Shown here: positions 45,966 through 54,508 of the stretch, one piece after another
Layout of the letters: each line of letters starts with the position of its first letter
How positions within the stretch are numbered: position 1 is the stretch's first letter
Assembly (NCBI RefSeq): GCF_000350085.1
Contig: NZ_CAUM01000067.1
Location: forward strand, 1 to 64,000
Direction of reading: 5' to 3'
Source of the DNA: Mesorhizobium metallidurans STM 2683
GTDB taxonomy: Bacteria; Pseudomonadota; Alphaproteobacteria; Rhizobiales; Rhizobiaceae
DNA length: 64,000 bases
Position numbers and translations under genes: made by a program
The notes under the pieces: generated by a model
Databases searched by the model: none
Seen by the model: the letters and a program-made list of their open reading frames with translations, nothing else
Told to the model about the DNA's origin: nothing

Positions 45966-47819
45966 ATGGCGGTTGCCATGCGATGTCGCCGGGCGTATCA
46001 GGCTTTCACTTTCCCTAGATATCGGCGAGCCGCTCCGGTGCTTTCCAGAAACCACCCGCAAGTCTATGCCCGCCGGATGCGCGCGGTGCTGATCAGGTCG
46101 CTGCCGCTGCTCGAGGCGCGCGGCATCGCAGTCGTCATCCTCGCCGGCGTAGTCGGTGTGATTGCGGGCATATTCGTCACCGCGATGAGCCAGATGGTGC
46201 TGGACCTGCACGGGCTGCTGTTCGGCGTTCAGCCGGGCGGGCGGCTTTCGGCGATGTTTTCGCTGAAGAGCCCGGTGCAGGCGCTGATCCCGGCGATCGG
46301 CGGCATCCTGCTCGGATTGACCGTGATCTGGTTGAGGATTCGAAAATTCCGCACGCCCGTCGATCCGATCGAAGCCAATGCGCTTTACGGCGGGCGCATG
46401 TCCCTGACCGACACGTTCATCATCGCCGGCCAGACGATGATCTCGAGCGGCTTCGGCGCCTCGGTCGGGCTGGAGGCCGGCTATACGCAAGTCGGTTCCG
46501 GCCTGGCGTCGCGGCTGGCGCGCGTCTTCAGGCTGCGCCGCAACGATGTCCGCATCCTGGTCGGCTGTGGTGCTGCCGGCGCGATCGCGGCCGCCTTCGA
46601 TGCGCCGCTGACCGGCGCCTTCTATGGTTTCGAGCTGGTCATCGGCATCTACTCGGTCGCCAATGTCGCGCCGGTGATGACGGCGGCGATCGCGGCCTCG
46701 CTGACCGCCGAGGTCTTCGGCGGCGTTCCGTTTCCGCTGGAACTCTCCGGCCTGCCGGCGCTCACCGCCAGCCAGTATCTGCCGTTCCTGCTGCTGGGAT
46801 TGCTGGGCGGTGCCGCCTCGATCGCCATCATGCAACTGGTGACCCTGATCGAGCGTGGTTTCGTGCGGCTGTCGATCGATGCCGCGCTGCGCCCCTTCAT
46901 CGGCGGCTGCATCGTCGGGCTGCTTGGGCTGATCACGCCGCAGGTCCTATCCAGCGGCCACGGCGCGCTGCATCGTGAATTCGCGATGAATTACGGGCTT
47001 GCCGTGGTGACCAGCGTCTTCTTGCTGAAACTGGCGGCATCGGCGGTCTCGCTGGGCTCGGGCTTTCGCGGCGGACTGTTCTTCGCCTCGCTGTTCCTCG
47101 GCACCCTGCTCGGCAAGATGTTCGCCGAAATCATGGCCGTCGTTTCGCCGGCAACCGGCATCGATCCCGCCGTCGCCGCCGTGGTCGGCATGACGTCGCT
47201 CGCCGTCGGCGTCGTCGGCGGCCCGCTGACGATGACGTTCCTGGCTCTGGAATCGACCCGCGACCTGACGCTCACCGGCGTGGTGCTGGCGGCCTCGATC
47301 ATGGCGGCGATCCTGGTGCGCGAAACCTTCGGCTATTCCTTCTCGACATGGCGTTTCCATCTGCGCGGCGAGACGATCCGCAGCGCGCATGATGTCGGCT
47401 GGATGCGCAGCCTGACGGTCGGCTCGATGATGCGCAAGGATGTCCGCACCATCGATGCCTCGAAAACGCTTTCCACCTTTCGCAAGGAAGTGCCGCTTGG
47501 TTCGGCCCAGCGCGTTATCGCGGTCGACGCCGGGCAGCATTATGTCGGTGTGCTGATCGTCGCCGAACTGCACAGCGACCTGTCCGACGGCGAGACGCCG
47601 GTGCTGTCGCTCGCCAAGTACAGGGATGCCGTCCTGGTGCCGACCATGAATGTGCAATCGGCGGCCGAGACTTTCCAGCGCGCCGGCGCCGAGGAATTGG
47701 CCGTGGTCGAGGATTTCACCGACCGCGTCGTCGTCGGGCTCCTGACCGAAGGCCATCTGATGCGGCGCTACGCCGAGGAACTCGACAAGGCACGGCGGGA
47801 TTTGTCTGGTGAGGGGTAG
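45966..47819 (+). CDS. ClC-type chloride channel/antiporter with C-terminal CBS region
   Basis: About 617 residues if started at ATG 45966; ATG 45903 and 46077 are alternatives. About ten hydrophobic segments span 45-440, then a cytoplasmic CBS-pair region (about 470-600, VGSMMRKDVRTIDA and the tail VGLLTEGHLMRRYAEEL). ClC identity comes from GASVGLEAGYTQVGSGLAS (the gating-Glu segment), GCGAAGAIAAAFDAPLTGAFYGFE and SLGSGFRGGLFFASLFLG. The first anion-binding motif, normally GSGIP, reads ALYGGRMSL, so it is a divergent subtype. Ion and direction unknown. Confidence 0.88.
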   Translation: MAVAMRCRRAYQAFTFPRYRRAAPVLSRNHPQVYARRMRAVLIRSLPLLEARGIAVVILAGVVGVIAGIFVTAMSQMVLDLHGLLFGVQPGGRLSAMFSLKSPVQALIPAIGGILLGLTVIWLRIRKFRTPVDPIEANALYGGRMSLTDTFIIAGQTMISSGFGASVGLEAGYTQVGSGLASRLARVFRLRRNDVRILVGCGAAGAIAAAFDAPLTGAFYGFELVIGIYSVANVAPVMTAAIAASLTAEVFGGVPFPLELSGLPALTASQYLPFLLLGLLGGAASIAIMQLVTLIERGFVRLSIDAALRPFIGGCIVGLLGLITPQVLSSGHGALHREFAMNYGLAVVTSVFLLKLAASAVSLGSGFRGGLFFASLFLGTLLGKMFAEIMAVVSPATGIDPAVAAVVGMTSLAVGVVGGPLTMTFLALESTRDLTLTGVVLAASIMAAILVRETFGYSFSTWRFHLRGETIRSAHDVGWMRSLTVGSMMRKDVRTIDASKTLSTFRKEVPLGSAQRVIAVDAGQHYVGVLIVAELHSDLSDGETPVLSLAKYRDAVLVPTMNVQSAAETFQRAGAEELAVVEDFTDRVVVGLLTEGHLMRRYAEELDKARRDLSGEG

Positions 47820-47837
47820 GGGCGGCCGGGGAGGTTG

Positions 47838-48083
47838 CTAGCCTCCGGCAAGACGCGGCAGCAGAAAAATCTCCGCCCCCTGCGGCAATTCCTTCGACCA
47901 GGTATCGCGATAAATCGTCCCGTCGATCGCCACCGCAATGCCCTTCTCGATCAAGGGCTCGAGGCCGGGATACTGCTCAGCCAGCTTCCTGAACAGCTCC
48001 CGAATATCCTTCGCCTCGATCTCGACCTTGCTCTTGCCTCCGGCGAGCGCGGCGAGCGATCCCCAGAGCGTTACTTCGACCAT
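47838..48083 (-). CDS. MoaD/ThiS-like sulfur-carrier protein
   Basis: 81 residues with a beta-grasp pattern (MVEVTLWGSLAALAGGKSKV) and the diagnostic C-terminal Gly-Gly (LLPRLAGG) that is adenylated and thiocarboxylated in MoaD and ThiS. Its ATG overlaps the stop of the molybdopterin subunit gene (TGATG), so it is the last gene of the molybdenum hydroxylase operon. Possibly a dedicated sulfur donor for cofactor maturation. General MoaD is normally elsewhere, next to moaE. Confidence 0.8.
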   Translation of the reverse strand: MVEVTLWGSLAALAGGKSKVEIEAKDIRELFRKLAEQYPGLEPLIEKGIAVAIDGTIYRDTWSKELPQGAEIFLLPRLAGG

Positions 48084-50353
48084 CAGCCTTCCCGTTCCGC
48101 CTCGATCGCCGCCAGGATGCGCGGCGGCGACATCGGGATGTGCGTCATGCGCACGCCGACCGCGTTCGACACCGCATTGGCGATCGCCGCCAGCGGCGGC
48201 ACGATCGAGGTCTCGCCGACGCCGCGCACCCCGTAGGGGTGGTTGGGATTGGGGATCTCGAGGATCTGCGTGTCGATCATCGGCAGGTCCGAGCAGACCG
48301 GGATGCGGTAGTCGAGGAAGCCGGGGTTCTGCAGCCGCCCGTCCTTGCCGTAGATATACTCCTCGTTGAGCGCCCAGCCGATGCCTTGCGCGGCACCGCC
48401 CTGGTACTGCCCCTCGACATAGGTCGGGTGCACCGCCTTGCCGGCGTCCTGCACGACGGTGTAGCGCAGCACCCTGGTGGAGCCGGTCTCGGGATCCACC
48501 TCGATATCGCAGATATGGGTGGCGAAGGAGACGCCGGCGCCGTCGGCGACGAGTTCGCTGTGGCCGGCGATGGGTCCGCCCGTCTTGCCCGACGCGGCCG
48601 CGATCTCCTTCAGCGACAGCGCGGCTAGGTTGCCGTACTTCTCGCCCTTGGCAATGGCGTGGCCCTTTTCCCAGATCACGTCGTCCACCGGGATGTCCCA
48701 CGTCTGCGCGGCGCGCTCGCGCAGGACCTTGATCGCGTTGCGGGCGGCCGAGATCGTCGCCATCGAGGAGGAGAAGGTGCCGCGGCTGCCGTCCGTCATG
48801 TCGTTGTAACCCAGGCTCGACGTATCGGCGACCACCGCCTTGACCTGCCCGTAGTCGATGCCGAGCTCCTCCGCCGCCACCAGCGACAGCGACGCGCGGG
48901 AACCACCCACATCGACCGTGCCGACGGCAAGCGAGACCGAACCGTCCATGCCGATGTTGAGGTCGGTGCAGGTCTGGCCGCCGAAGTTGAACCAGAAGCC
49001 GCAAGCCATGCCGCGGCCCTGGTTCTTGCCGAGCGGCGCCTTCATGTGCGGATGGTTCTTCGCCGCTTCCAGCGTCGGGCCGATGCCGATCGGGCCGTAG
49101 ACCGGACCGTAGGACGATCTGGTGCCTTCCTGGGCGGCATTCCTGATCCGGAAATCGACCGGATCCATGCCGATCTCCTTGGCCAGCTCGTCGACGGCGC
49201 TTTCCACCGCGAACGCCGCCATCGGCGCCGACGGCGCGCGATAGGCCGCGGTCTTGGGCCGGTTGACCAGCACTTCGTAGCCGACCGTCTTGACGTTATC
49301 GAGCTTGTAGCAGGCAAAGGCGGTCATGGCGCCGATCTCGGCCCACATCCCGGCATAGGGGCCGCAGCTATAGCGCAGCGTCGCTTCGGCCGCGGTGATC
49401 GTGCCGTCCTTGCGGGCGCCGATCCTGACGTCGATCGAGGTGGCGCTGGTCGGGCCGGAGGCGCGGAACACCTCGTCTCGCGTCATGACCAGCTTGACCG
49501 GGCGGCCCGCCTTGCGCGACAGCGCCAGCGCCACCGGCTCGGCCCAGACATGGGTCTTGCCGCCAAAACCGCCGCCGATCTCCGAGGAGGTGACGCGCAG
49601 CTTCGAGGCCTCCATGCCAAGCAGTTGGGCGCAATGCTGGCGATAGACGAAATGGCCTTGCGTGCAGACCCAGAGGTCGGCGGTGCCGTCGGAGCTGACA
49701 TTGGCCACGCAGGCATGCGGCTCGATATAACCCTGATGCGTCTGCTCGGTCTTGAAGGAACGTTCGACGACGAAGTCGGCCTGGCCGAAACCTTCTTGGA
49801 TGTCGCCATGGCCAAACTGGGTGCGCTTGGTGACGTTGGAAGGCTTGACGGGCTTTTCGTCAAGGCCCTCGGTGAAGATGGCGTCGTTGAGCAGGGGTGC
49901 CGTGTGCTTCATCGCCTCGTCGACATCGACCACATGCGGCAGCACCTCATAGTCGACCTCGATCAGCTTCAGCGCCTGCCTCGCCGTGCGGGCATCGACC
50001 GCGGCGACCGCGGCCACGGCATGGCCGTCATAGAACGCCTTCTCGCGCGCCATGCAATTGTCGAGGATGTCGTACATGGCGGCATCGCCATCGGTGAGGT
50101 CGGGCAGGTCGGCCGCGGTGATCACCGCCTTGACGCCGGCGAGCTTCTCCGCCTTCGACGTGTCGATCTTCCTGATTTTGGCGTGGGCGTGCGGGCTTCG
50201 GAGCACGCGCCCGACCAGTTGCCCGGCCATGTTGAAGTCGGCGCCATAGCGTGCGCGGCCCGTCACCTTGTCGACGCCGTCGGGACGGATTGGACGCGTG
50301 CCGACGGATGTGAAACTGCGTCCGGAGTAGCGCGGATCGAAATTCATCGTCAT
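48083..50353 (-). CDS. Xanthine dehydrogenase family, molybdopterin-binding subunit
   Basis: 756 residues. The large catalytic subunit of a three-part molybdenum hydroxylase. An N-terminal Ald_Xan_dh domain (about 15-130, RPDGVDKVTGRARYGADF) is followed by molybdopterin-binding repeats (IGGGFGGKTHVWAEPVAL; AYRAPSAPMAAFAVESAVDEL). The catalytic Glu near the end is in GVRGVGETSIVPPLAAI. The CO-dehydrogenase loop AYRCSFR is absent, so it is not CoxL form I. The substrate is an unknown aldehyde or N-heterocycle. It overlaps its upstream partner (ATGA). Confidence 0.9.
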   Translation of the reverse strand: MTMNFDPRYSGRSFTSVGTRPIRPDGVDKVTGRARYGADFNMAGQLVGRVLRSPHAHAKIRKIDTSKAEKLAGVKAVITAADLPDLTDGDAAMYDILDNCMAREKAFYDGHAVAAVAAVDARTARQALKLIEVDYEVLPHVVDVDEAMKHTAPLLNDAIFTEGLDEKPVKPSNVTKRTQFGHGDIQEGFGQADFVVERSFKTEQTHQGYIEPHACVANVSSDGTADLWVCTQGHFVYRQHCAQLLGMEASKLRVTSSEIGGGFGGKTHVWAEPVALALSRKAGRPVKLVMTRDEVFRASGPTSATSIDVRIGARKDGTITAAEATLRYSCGPYAGMWAEIGAMTAFACYKLDNVKTVGYEVLVNRPKTAAYRAPSAPMAAFAVESAVDELAKEIGMDPVDFRIRNAAQEGTRSSYGPVYGPIGIGPTLEAAKNHPHMKAPLGKNQGRGMACGFWFNFGGQTCTDLNIGMDGSVSLAVGTVDVGGSRASLSLVAAEELGIDYGQVKAVVADTSSLGYNDMTDGSRGTFSSSMATISAARNAIKVLRERAAQTWDIPVDDVIWEKGHAIAKGEKYGNLAALSLKEIAAASGKTGGPIAGHSELVADGAGVSFATHICDIEVDPETGSTRVLRYTVVQDAGKAVHPTYVEGQYQGGAAQGIGWALNEEYIYGKDGRLQNPGFLDYRIPVCSDLPMIDTQILEIPNPNHPYGVRGVGETSIVPPLAAIANAVSNAVGVRMTHIPMSPPRILAAIEAEREG

Positions 50354-50829
50354 GCTCCCTTCATCACGCTTGCCGCGTCCTGGACGGCGCGCACGATCTT
50401 GTCATAGCCGGTGCAACGGCAAAGGTTCCCGGCAAGGCCGAAGCGGATTTCCTCTTCGGTCGGATCGGGGTTCTTGGCCAAAAGGTCCTTGGCCGCGATC
50501 AGGAAACCAGGCGTGCAGATGCCGCATTGAAGGGCGGCGTGTTCGAGGAATTTCTGCTGCAGCGGATGCAGACTGTCGCCATGCGCCATGCCCTCGATGG
50601 TCTCGACGCGCCGGCCCTCGGCCTCGGCGCCGAGCACCAGGCACGAGCACACCAGCCGGTCGTCGAGGATGATGCTGCAGGCGCCGCAGTCGCCGGTGCC
50701 GCAGCCTTCCTTGGCGCCCGTCAGCCCGAGGCGGTCGCGCAGGACGTCGAGCAGCGTCTCATCGGGCTGGCAAAGGTACTCGACGTCGTCGCCGTTGATT
50801 GTCGTTGAAACTGCTACACCAGCCATCAT
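50350..50829 (-). CDS. Xanthine dehydrogenase family, 2Fe-2S subunit
   Basis: 159 residues. A plant-type ferredoxin domain with GCGTGDCGACSI (about 42-53) and a second helical 2Fe-2S domain with LQCGICTPGFL and GNLCRCTGY. It transfers electrons from the molybdenum site toward FAD. Two adjacent ATGs at 50829 and 50826; the first overlaps the stop of the FAD subunit (ATGA). Size and cysteine spacing are standard for CoxS/XdhC-like subunits. Confidence 0.94.
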   Translation of the reverse strand: MMAGVAVSTTINGDDVEYLCQPDETLLDVLRDRLGLTGAKEGCGTGDCGACSIILDDRLVCSCLVLGAEAEGRRVETIEGMAHGDSLHPLQQKFLEHAALQCGICTPGFLIAAKDLLAKNPDPTEEEIRFGLAGNLCRCTGYDKIVRAVQDAASVMKGA

Positions 50830-51686
50830 TTGCCTCCTGCACGCTTATAGGCGGCGATAGCGGCCCGCTTGGCCAGCACCCCCGCAACTTTCCTTCTGAA
50901 TTCGATGGTGCCCCGCTTGTCGTCGATGGGGCGGCAGGCCCCCGAGCAGACCTTGGCGAGCCGCTCCAGCGTGGCTTCGTCAAGCTTGGAACCAACGAGA
51001 ACCTCCGCAGCCTCCTCGACCAGAATCACCGTCGCTGCCACGGCGCCCAGCGCCAGTCGCGCCGATTTGACACGACCTTGCTCATCGAGCGTCAGGTTCA
51101 CGCCGGCGCTCACCACCGCGATATCCATCTCCGTACGTGGAATGAAACGCAGATAGGCATCGCCCGCACGCGGCGGGCGACGGTCGAGCAGGATCGCCTC
51201 GATGATCTCGCCCTTGGCGAGCGACGTCTTGCCCGGCCCGGTCGGCACCGCTTCCACGGCAATCGTGCGCCGGCCTCCCGGCCCAACGACCACCGCCTTG
51301 GCGCCGGCGGCCACCAGGGCCGGCACGCTGTCGGCGGCCGGCGAGGCGTTGCACAGATTCCCAACGATGGTGCAGCGTCCCTGCACCTGCTTCGAGCCGA
51401 TCAGGTTCGCGGCTTCGACGACGCCGGGCCACGCCTTCTTCAGGGCCTTGCTCTCGCCCAGCACGGCGCAGGGGACCGCAGCACCTATGCCAAAACCTTC
51501 CGACGTTTCCCGGATCTCGTTCAAGCCCTCGATCGCCTTGATGTCGACGATCAGGTCGGGTTCGATAAAGCCGCCTTTCATCCTCACCAAGAGGTCGCTG
51601 CCTCCGGCAAGTATGGCGGCCGTACCGGTCGACCCGGCCAGCAGGCCGGCGGCATCTTCAATTGAAAGCGGACGTATGTAACGCAT
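50826..51686 (-). CDS. Xanthine dehydrogenase family, FAD-binding subunit
   Basis: 286 residues, first gene of the molybdenum hydroxylase operon. FAD-binding motifs AILAGGSDLLVRMKGG (about 24-39) and CTIVGNLCNASPAADSVPAL (about 105-124), with a CoxM-like C-terminal domain (SARLALGAVAATVILVEEAA). FAD passes electrons to a soluble acceptor. All four genes overlap by 1-4 bases, so the subunits are probably made in fixed ratio. Confidence 0.93.
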   Translation of the reverse strand: MRYIRPLSIEDAAGLLAGSTGTAAILAGGSDLLVRMKGGFIEPDLIVDIKAIEGLNEIRETSEGFGIGAAVPCAVLGESKALKKAWPGVVEAANLIGSKQVQGRCTIVGNLCNASPAADSVPALVAAGAKAVVVGPGGRRTIAVEAVPTGPGKTSLAKGEIIEAILLDRRPPRAGDAYLRFIPRTEMDIAVVSAGVNLTLDEQGRVKSARLALGAVAATVILVEEAAEVLVGSKLDEATLERLAKVCSGACRPIDDKRGTIEFRRKVAGVLAKRAAIAAYKRAGGK

Positions 51687-51805
51687 CGTCTCCCCTTGGT
51701 GGTCATAATCACGTCAACCGTTATAGAGCGTCTCTTCATAATGGCCATCCTGTTCGTGCATTCGCGGATTAGGCCAGGCGCCGCAATTTCAGTCCCCAAT
51801 GAACC

Positions 51806-51846
51806 AGGACTGACGGGCGTCGCTGCGGACGCACTCCGCCAGTCCT
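51806..51846. other. Imperfect two-tier hairpin between the MFS and molybdenum hydroxylase genes
   Basis: AGGACTG (51806-51812) pairs with CAGTCCT (51840-51846), enclosing an inner GCGTC/GACGC stem (51817-51821 with 51828-51832). It lies 31 bases after the MFS stop on the minus strand; no U-run follows. Probably the MFS transcript 3' structure. Confidence 0.5.
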
Positions 51847-51877
51847 CCGGATCAATCGTTGTCGAGGCTGTCTAGTC

Positions 51878-53521
51878 TCAATGCTCGATCGGGCCTTTCG
51901 GCATGACCAGCGCGGTGCCGGCGGTGGTCGGGCGCTCGATCATGCGGCGGACGCGGGGCGGCTCGGCGCCGCTGTGCAGCGCCCTTATGCGCTCGCCGAC
52001 CACGGCGTCGGCATGGGTCGCCCGCTTGTTGTGGCGGATATATTCGAGCCATGTCGGCGTGTGGTAGTGCTCGATCCACACGGATGGGTTTTCCAAGTCC
52101 CGCGCGAGCGTCCAGTTGCGGGCGCCATCCCTGCGGCGGATACGGCCGCGTTCGGCCATGGTGGCGAGGAATTCCGTAACATCCTCCTCGCGGATGATGT
52201 ACTCGATCATGATGGCGATGGGGCCGCTGCGCGGCTTGAGGTCGAGCCCAAGATGCGGCTCCTTGAAGCGGTTCAGCGGATCGAGGTTGAGCACCGCATG
52301 CTGCGGCAACGGCAAAAGCAGGCCGATGGCGCCGCCCGCAAGCATCGCCACGCTTGCCGCGATCAGCGCGGTTTCGGCGCCATGGGCGTCGGCAACGACG
52401 CCCCAGATCCAGCTGCCGAGCGCGATGCCGCCGAAGGTCGCCGTCTGATAGACCGAGAGCACCCGGCCGACCACCCAGCGCGGCGTCGACATCTGCACCG
52501 TTACGTTGAAATGCGACAGCGCGAGCACCCAGCAGGCGCCGCCGACGAGCAGCCCGAGCGAGGTCTGCCAGGCGTTGTGGCTGACGGCGGCATTGAAGGC
52601 GCAGAGCGCGAAACCGGCGAATGCCATGCGCACCATCGTCTCGCTGGTCAGGAGCTGGCGCAACCGGACGCTGATCAGCGCGCCGCCGACCGCGCCGATG
52701 CCGAAAGCGCCGAGCATGATGCCGTAGGTCAAGGCATCGCCCTTGACGACGTCGCGCGCCACCAGCGGCAGCAGGGCGAGCACCGCGCCGGCGCTGAAGC
52801 CGAAGGCCGAACCCCTGACCAGAACCTTGCCGATATTGGGCGACATGGCGACATAGCGCAGGCCGGCGCCCATTGCCGCTCCCAGCGTCTCGCGCGGCAG
52901 CGTCGATGCCGGCAGCTCCGGTTTCCAGCGGGCAAGCACGATGATGAGGCCGACATAGCTCAATGCGTTTGCGGCAAAGGCCGCGGCAGCACCGGCAGCG
53001 GCGACGATGATGCCGCCGATTGCCGGGCCGACGCTGCGCGTCAGGTTGAAGCCGAGCGAATTAAGCGCCACCGCCGCCGGCAGCTTGTTGCGCGGCACCA
53101 TGTCGCCGACGGCAGCCTGCCAGGACGGGTTGTTGAGCGCTGTGCCGCTGTCGATCAGGAAGGTGAAGGCAAGCAGCGTCCACGGCGTTATCAGGCCAAG
53201 ATAGGTGAAGGCCGTCAGCAGCACCGAGACAACCAGCATGAAGGTCTGGGCGACAAGCATGACCTTGCGCCGGTTGAAGCTGTCGGCGATGGCGCCGGCG
53301 ACGAGCGCAAACAGCATGATCGGCAAAGTGGTCGAGGCCTGGACGAGCGCGACCTGGTAGGACGAGGTAGCGATGGTGGTCATCATCCAGGCGGCGCCGA
53401 CGCCCTGGATCAGGCCGCCGAAATTCGAGACCAGGCTGGCGGACCAGACGGCGCGGAAAATCCCGTGCCGGAACGGCGCCAGCGCCGAGACGCGTTCGCT
53501 GTCCGGCTCGTCGTCGATCAT
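51878..53521 (-). CDS. MFS_3 family transporter with cytoplasmic C-terminal domain
   Basis: 547 residues. Twelve hydrophobic helices span about 20-415, starting RHGIFRAVWSASLVSNFGG; the A-motif loop is GAIADSFNRRKVML. The last 120 residues (about 425-547, IAIMIEYIIREEDVTEFLATM, WIEHYHTPTWLEY) form a soluble domain resembling an antibiotic-biosynthesis-monooxygenase fold, as found in the MFS_3 (transmembrane secretion effector) family. Exporter of an unknown compound. It stands alone between flaF and the molybdenum hydroxylase operon. Confidence 0.88.
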   Translation of the reverse strand: MIDDEPDSERVSALAPFRHGIFRAVWSASLVSNFGGLIQGVGAAWMMTTIATSSYQVALVQASTTLPIMLFALVAGAIADSFNRRKVMLVAQTFMLVVSVLLTAFTYLGLITPWTLLAFTFLIDSGTALNNPSWQAAVGDMVPRNKLPAAVALNSLGFNLTRSVGPAIGGIIVAAAGAAAAFAANALSYVGLIIVLARWKPELPASTLPRETLGAAMGAGLRYVAMSPNIGKVLVRGSAFGFSAGAVLALLPLVARDVVKGDALTYGIMLGAFGIGAVGGALISVRLRQLLTSETMVRMAFAGFALCAFNAAVSHNAWQTSLGLLVGGACWVLALSHFNVTVQMSTPRWVVGRVLSVYQTATFGGIALGSWIWGVVADAHGAETALIAASVAMLAGGAIGLLLPLPQHAVLNLDPLNRFKEPHLGLDLKPRSGPIAIMIEYIIREEDVTEFLATMAERGRIRRRDGARNWTLARDLENPSVWIEHYHTPTWLEYIRHNKRATHADAVVGERIRALHSGAEPPRVRRMIERPTTAGTALVMPKGPIEH

Positions 53522-53623
53522 AAATGCTTTCCCGACTTCAAATGCTCTTTGTCTTCCGGTGAATCGGTCCTCTCACACCGCTCCTTCAAAGTAGAACATC
53601 ACATCGCAAAGGGCGAACGCATT

Positions 53624-53660
53624 CTCGAAAAAGATCATGGTCCAACAACGAGATAGAGAG
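53624..53660. repeat. Degenerate half copy of the 39121 palindromic repeat
   Basis: CTCGAAAAAGATCATGGTCC plus AACAACGAGATAGA matches the right half and downstream flank of the element at 39121 (ACAAGATCATGGTC plus AAACAAGAAGATAGA). The left palindrome arm is missing. Confidence 0.55.
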
Positions 53661-53727
53661 AGCGGAACCGGTCTGGCTGGAACTCGCCCAGCAGCAACCT
53701 CGACGTTTGCCGGGCAGCCTCAGCCGG

Positions 53728-54075
53728 TCATTGAATGCCGTCCCTGATAATCGCCGACACTTCGATCAGCCCTTCGAAATTGTCCGTGCGGCCCTGGCGG
53801 ATGTCCTCGGCCTCGCGCAGCAGCCAGAGGCCAATGGAGATGAGGTTGGCGCGCAGCTCCCTGGGCAAGGCATTGTCACTGGAGCCGAGATCCTCGACGA
53901 AGGTTGTCCAGACGCTGTTGGTGAAATGCAGCGCCTCGATCGCTTCCGTCGAGCCGTGACCGGCGAGTGCGGCCGCCGACAACATGTCGATCGAGCGGGT
54001 GAGAAGCTGCCTCTCTCGGTTTCTTGCATCGGCCACGGAGCCGATCGGGATGTCGGCGTGGGAGAATTGATACAT
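53728..54075 (-). CDS. flaF: Flagellar biosynthesis regulator FlaF
   Basis: 115 residues matching FlaF throughout: MYQFSHADI at the N-terminus, NRERQLLTRSIDML, EALHFTNSVWTTFVEDLG, LPRELRANLISIGLWLLREA, and FEGLIEVSAIIRDG at the end. FlaF works with FlbT to control flagellin translation and secretion in alphaproteobacteria. Here no flbT, flagellin or other flagellar gene is adjacent, so it is detached from the usual cluster or is an extra copy. Its stop is about 205 bp downstream of the MFS start on the same strand. Confidence 0.88.
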   Translation of the reverse strand: MYQFSHADIPIGSVADARNRERQLLTRSIDMLSAAALAGHGSTEAIEALHFTNSVWTTFVEDLGSSDNALPRELRANLISIGLWLLREAEDIRQGRTDNFEGLIEVSAIIRDGIQ

Positions 54076-54508
54076 CGTTGGCGCTCTATCGTTCCGTTGA
54101 GAGTTATCGCGTCAGGCTGAGTTGCCGCAATTCCTGATGCCCGGCTGCTGACATCGCCAGCGGCCGGACCCGAATACGCATCACTTTCACGAAGGCACAC
54201 ACCAGACACGGGGGACCGCGTCCAATCGGACCCTTCCAGGGAACGCGAAGCTATCCGCATCCGGCCCCGGAACGGCTCCGGAGCATGAGACTTTGGGTGA
54301 TCGCCGCGCCCCCCGAGGAACGGCTGATTCGGGTACAATCTAACCGCAGACGAATCCGACTTCAAACGCGATTTAATACTGTGGAATCTTATAGGGCGCC
54401 GGGACTTCGTTAGACGCGCCGCGTGCCTTGCAGTCACGAAAAGCTCGAACCCGTTACAACCGTGCCGTTACGGCAACTGCGCATCGTGCTGCCCTTATGC
54501 GCGACGCG
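54076..54508. other. Gene-free interval upstream of flaF
   Basis: 433 bp with no convincing gene. It contains CCGGCCCCGGAACGGCTCCGG-like palindromic text near 54256-54278 and an AT-richer patch (54330-54395) that could hold the flaF promoter. No tRNA or obvious sRNA terminator was seen. Confidence 0.4.

Noticed and set aside
51881-53656. A 591-codon plus-strand frame over the MFS gene
   Set aside because: Arg/His-rich shadow frame with no hydrophobic pattern; the minus-strand transporter has twelve helices.
54360-54500. Possible tRNA because of a CTCGAACCC-like segment
   Set aside because: No matching acceptor, D and anticodon stems could be built around it.
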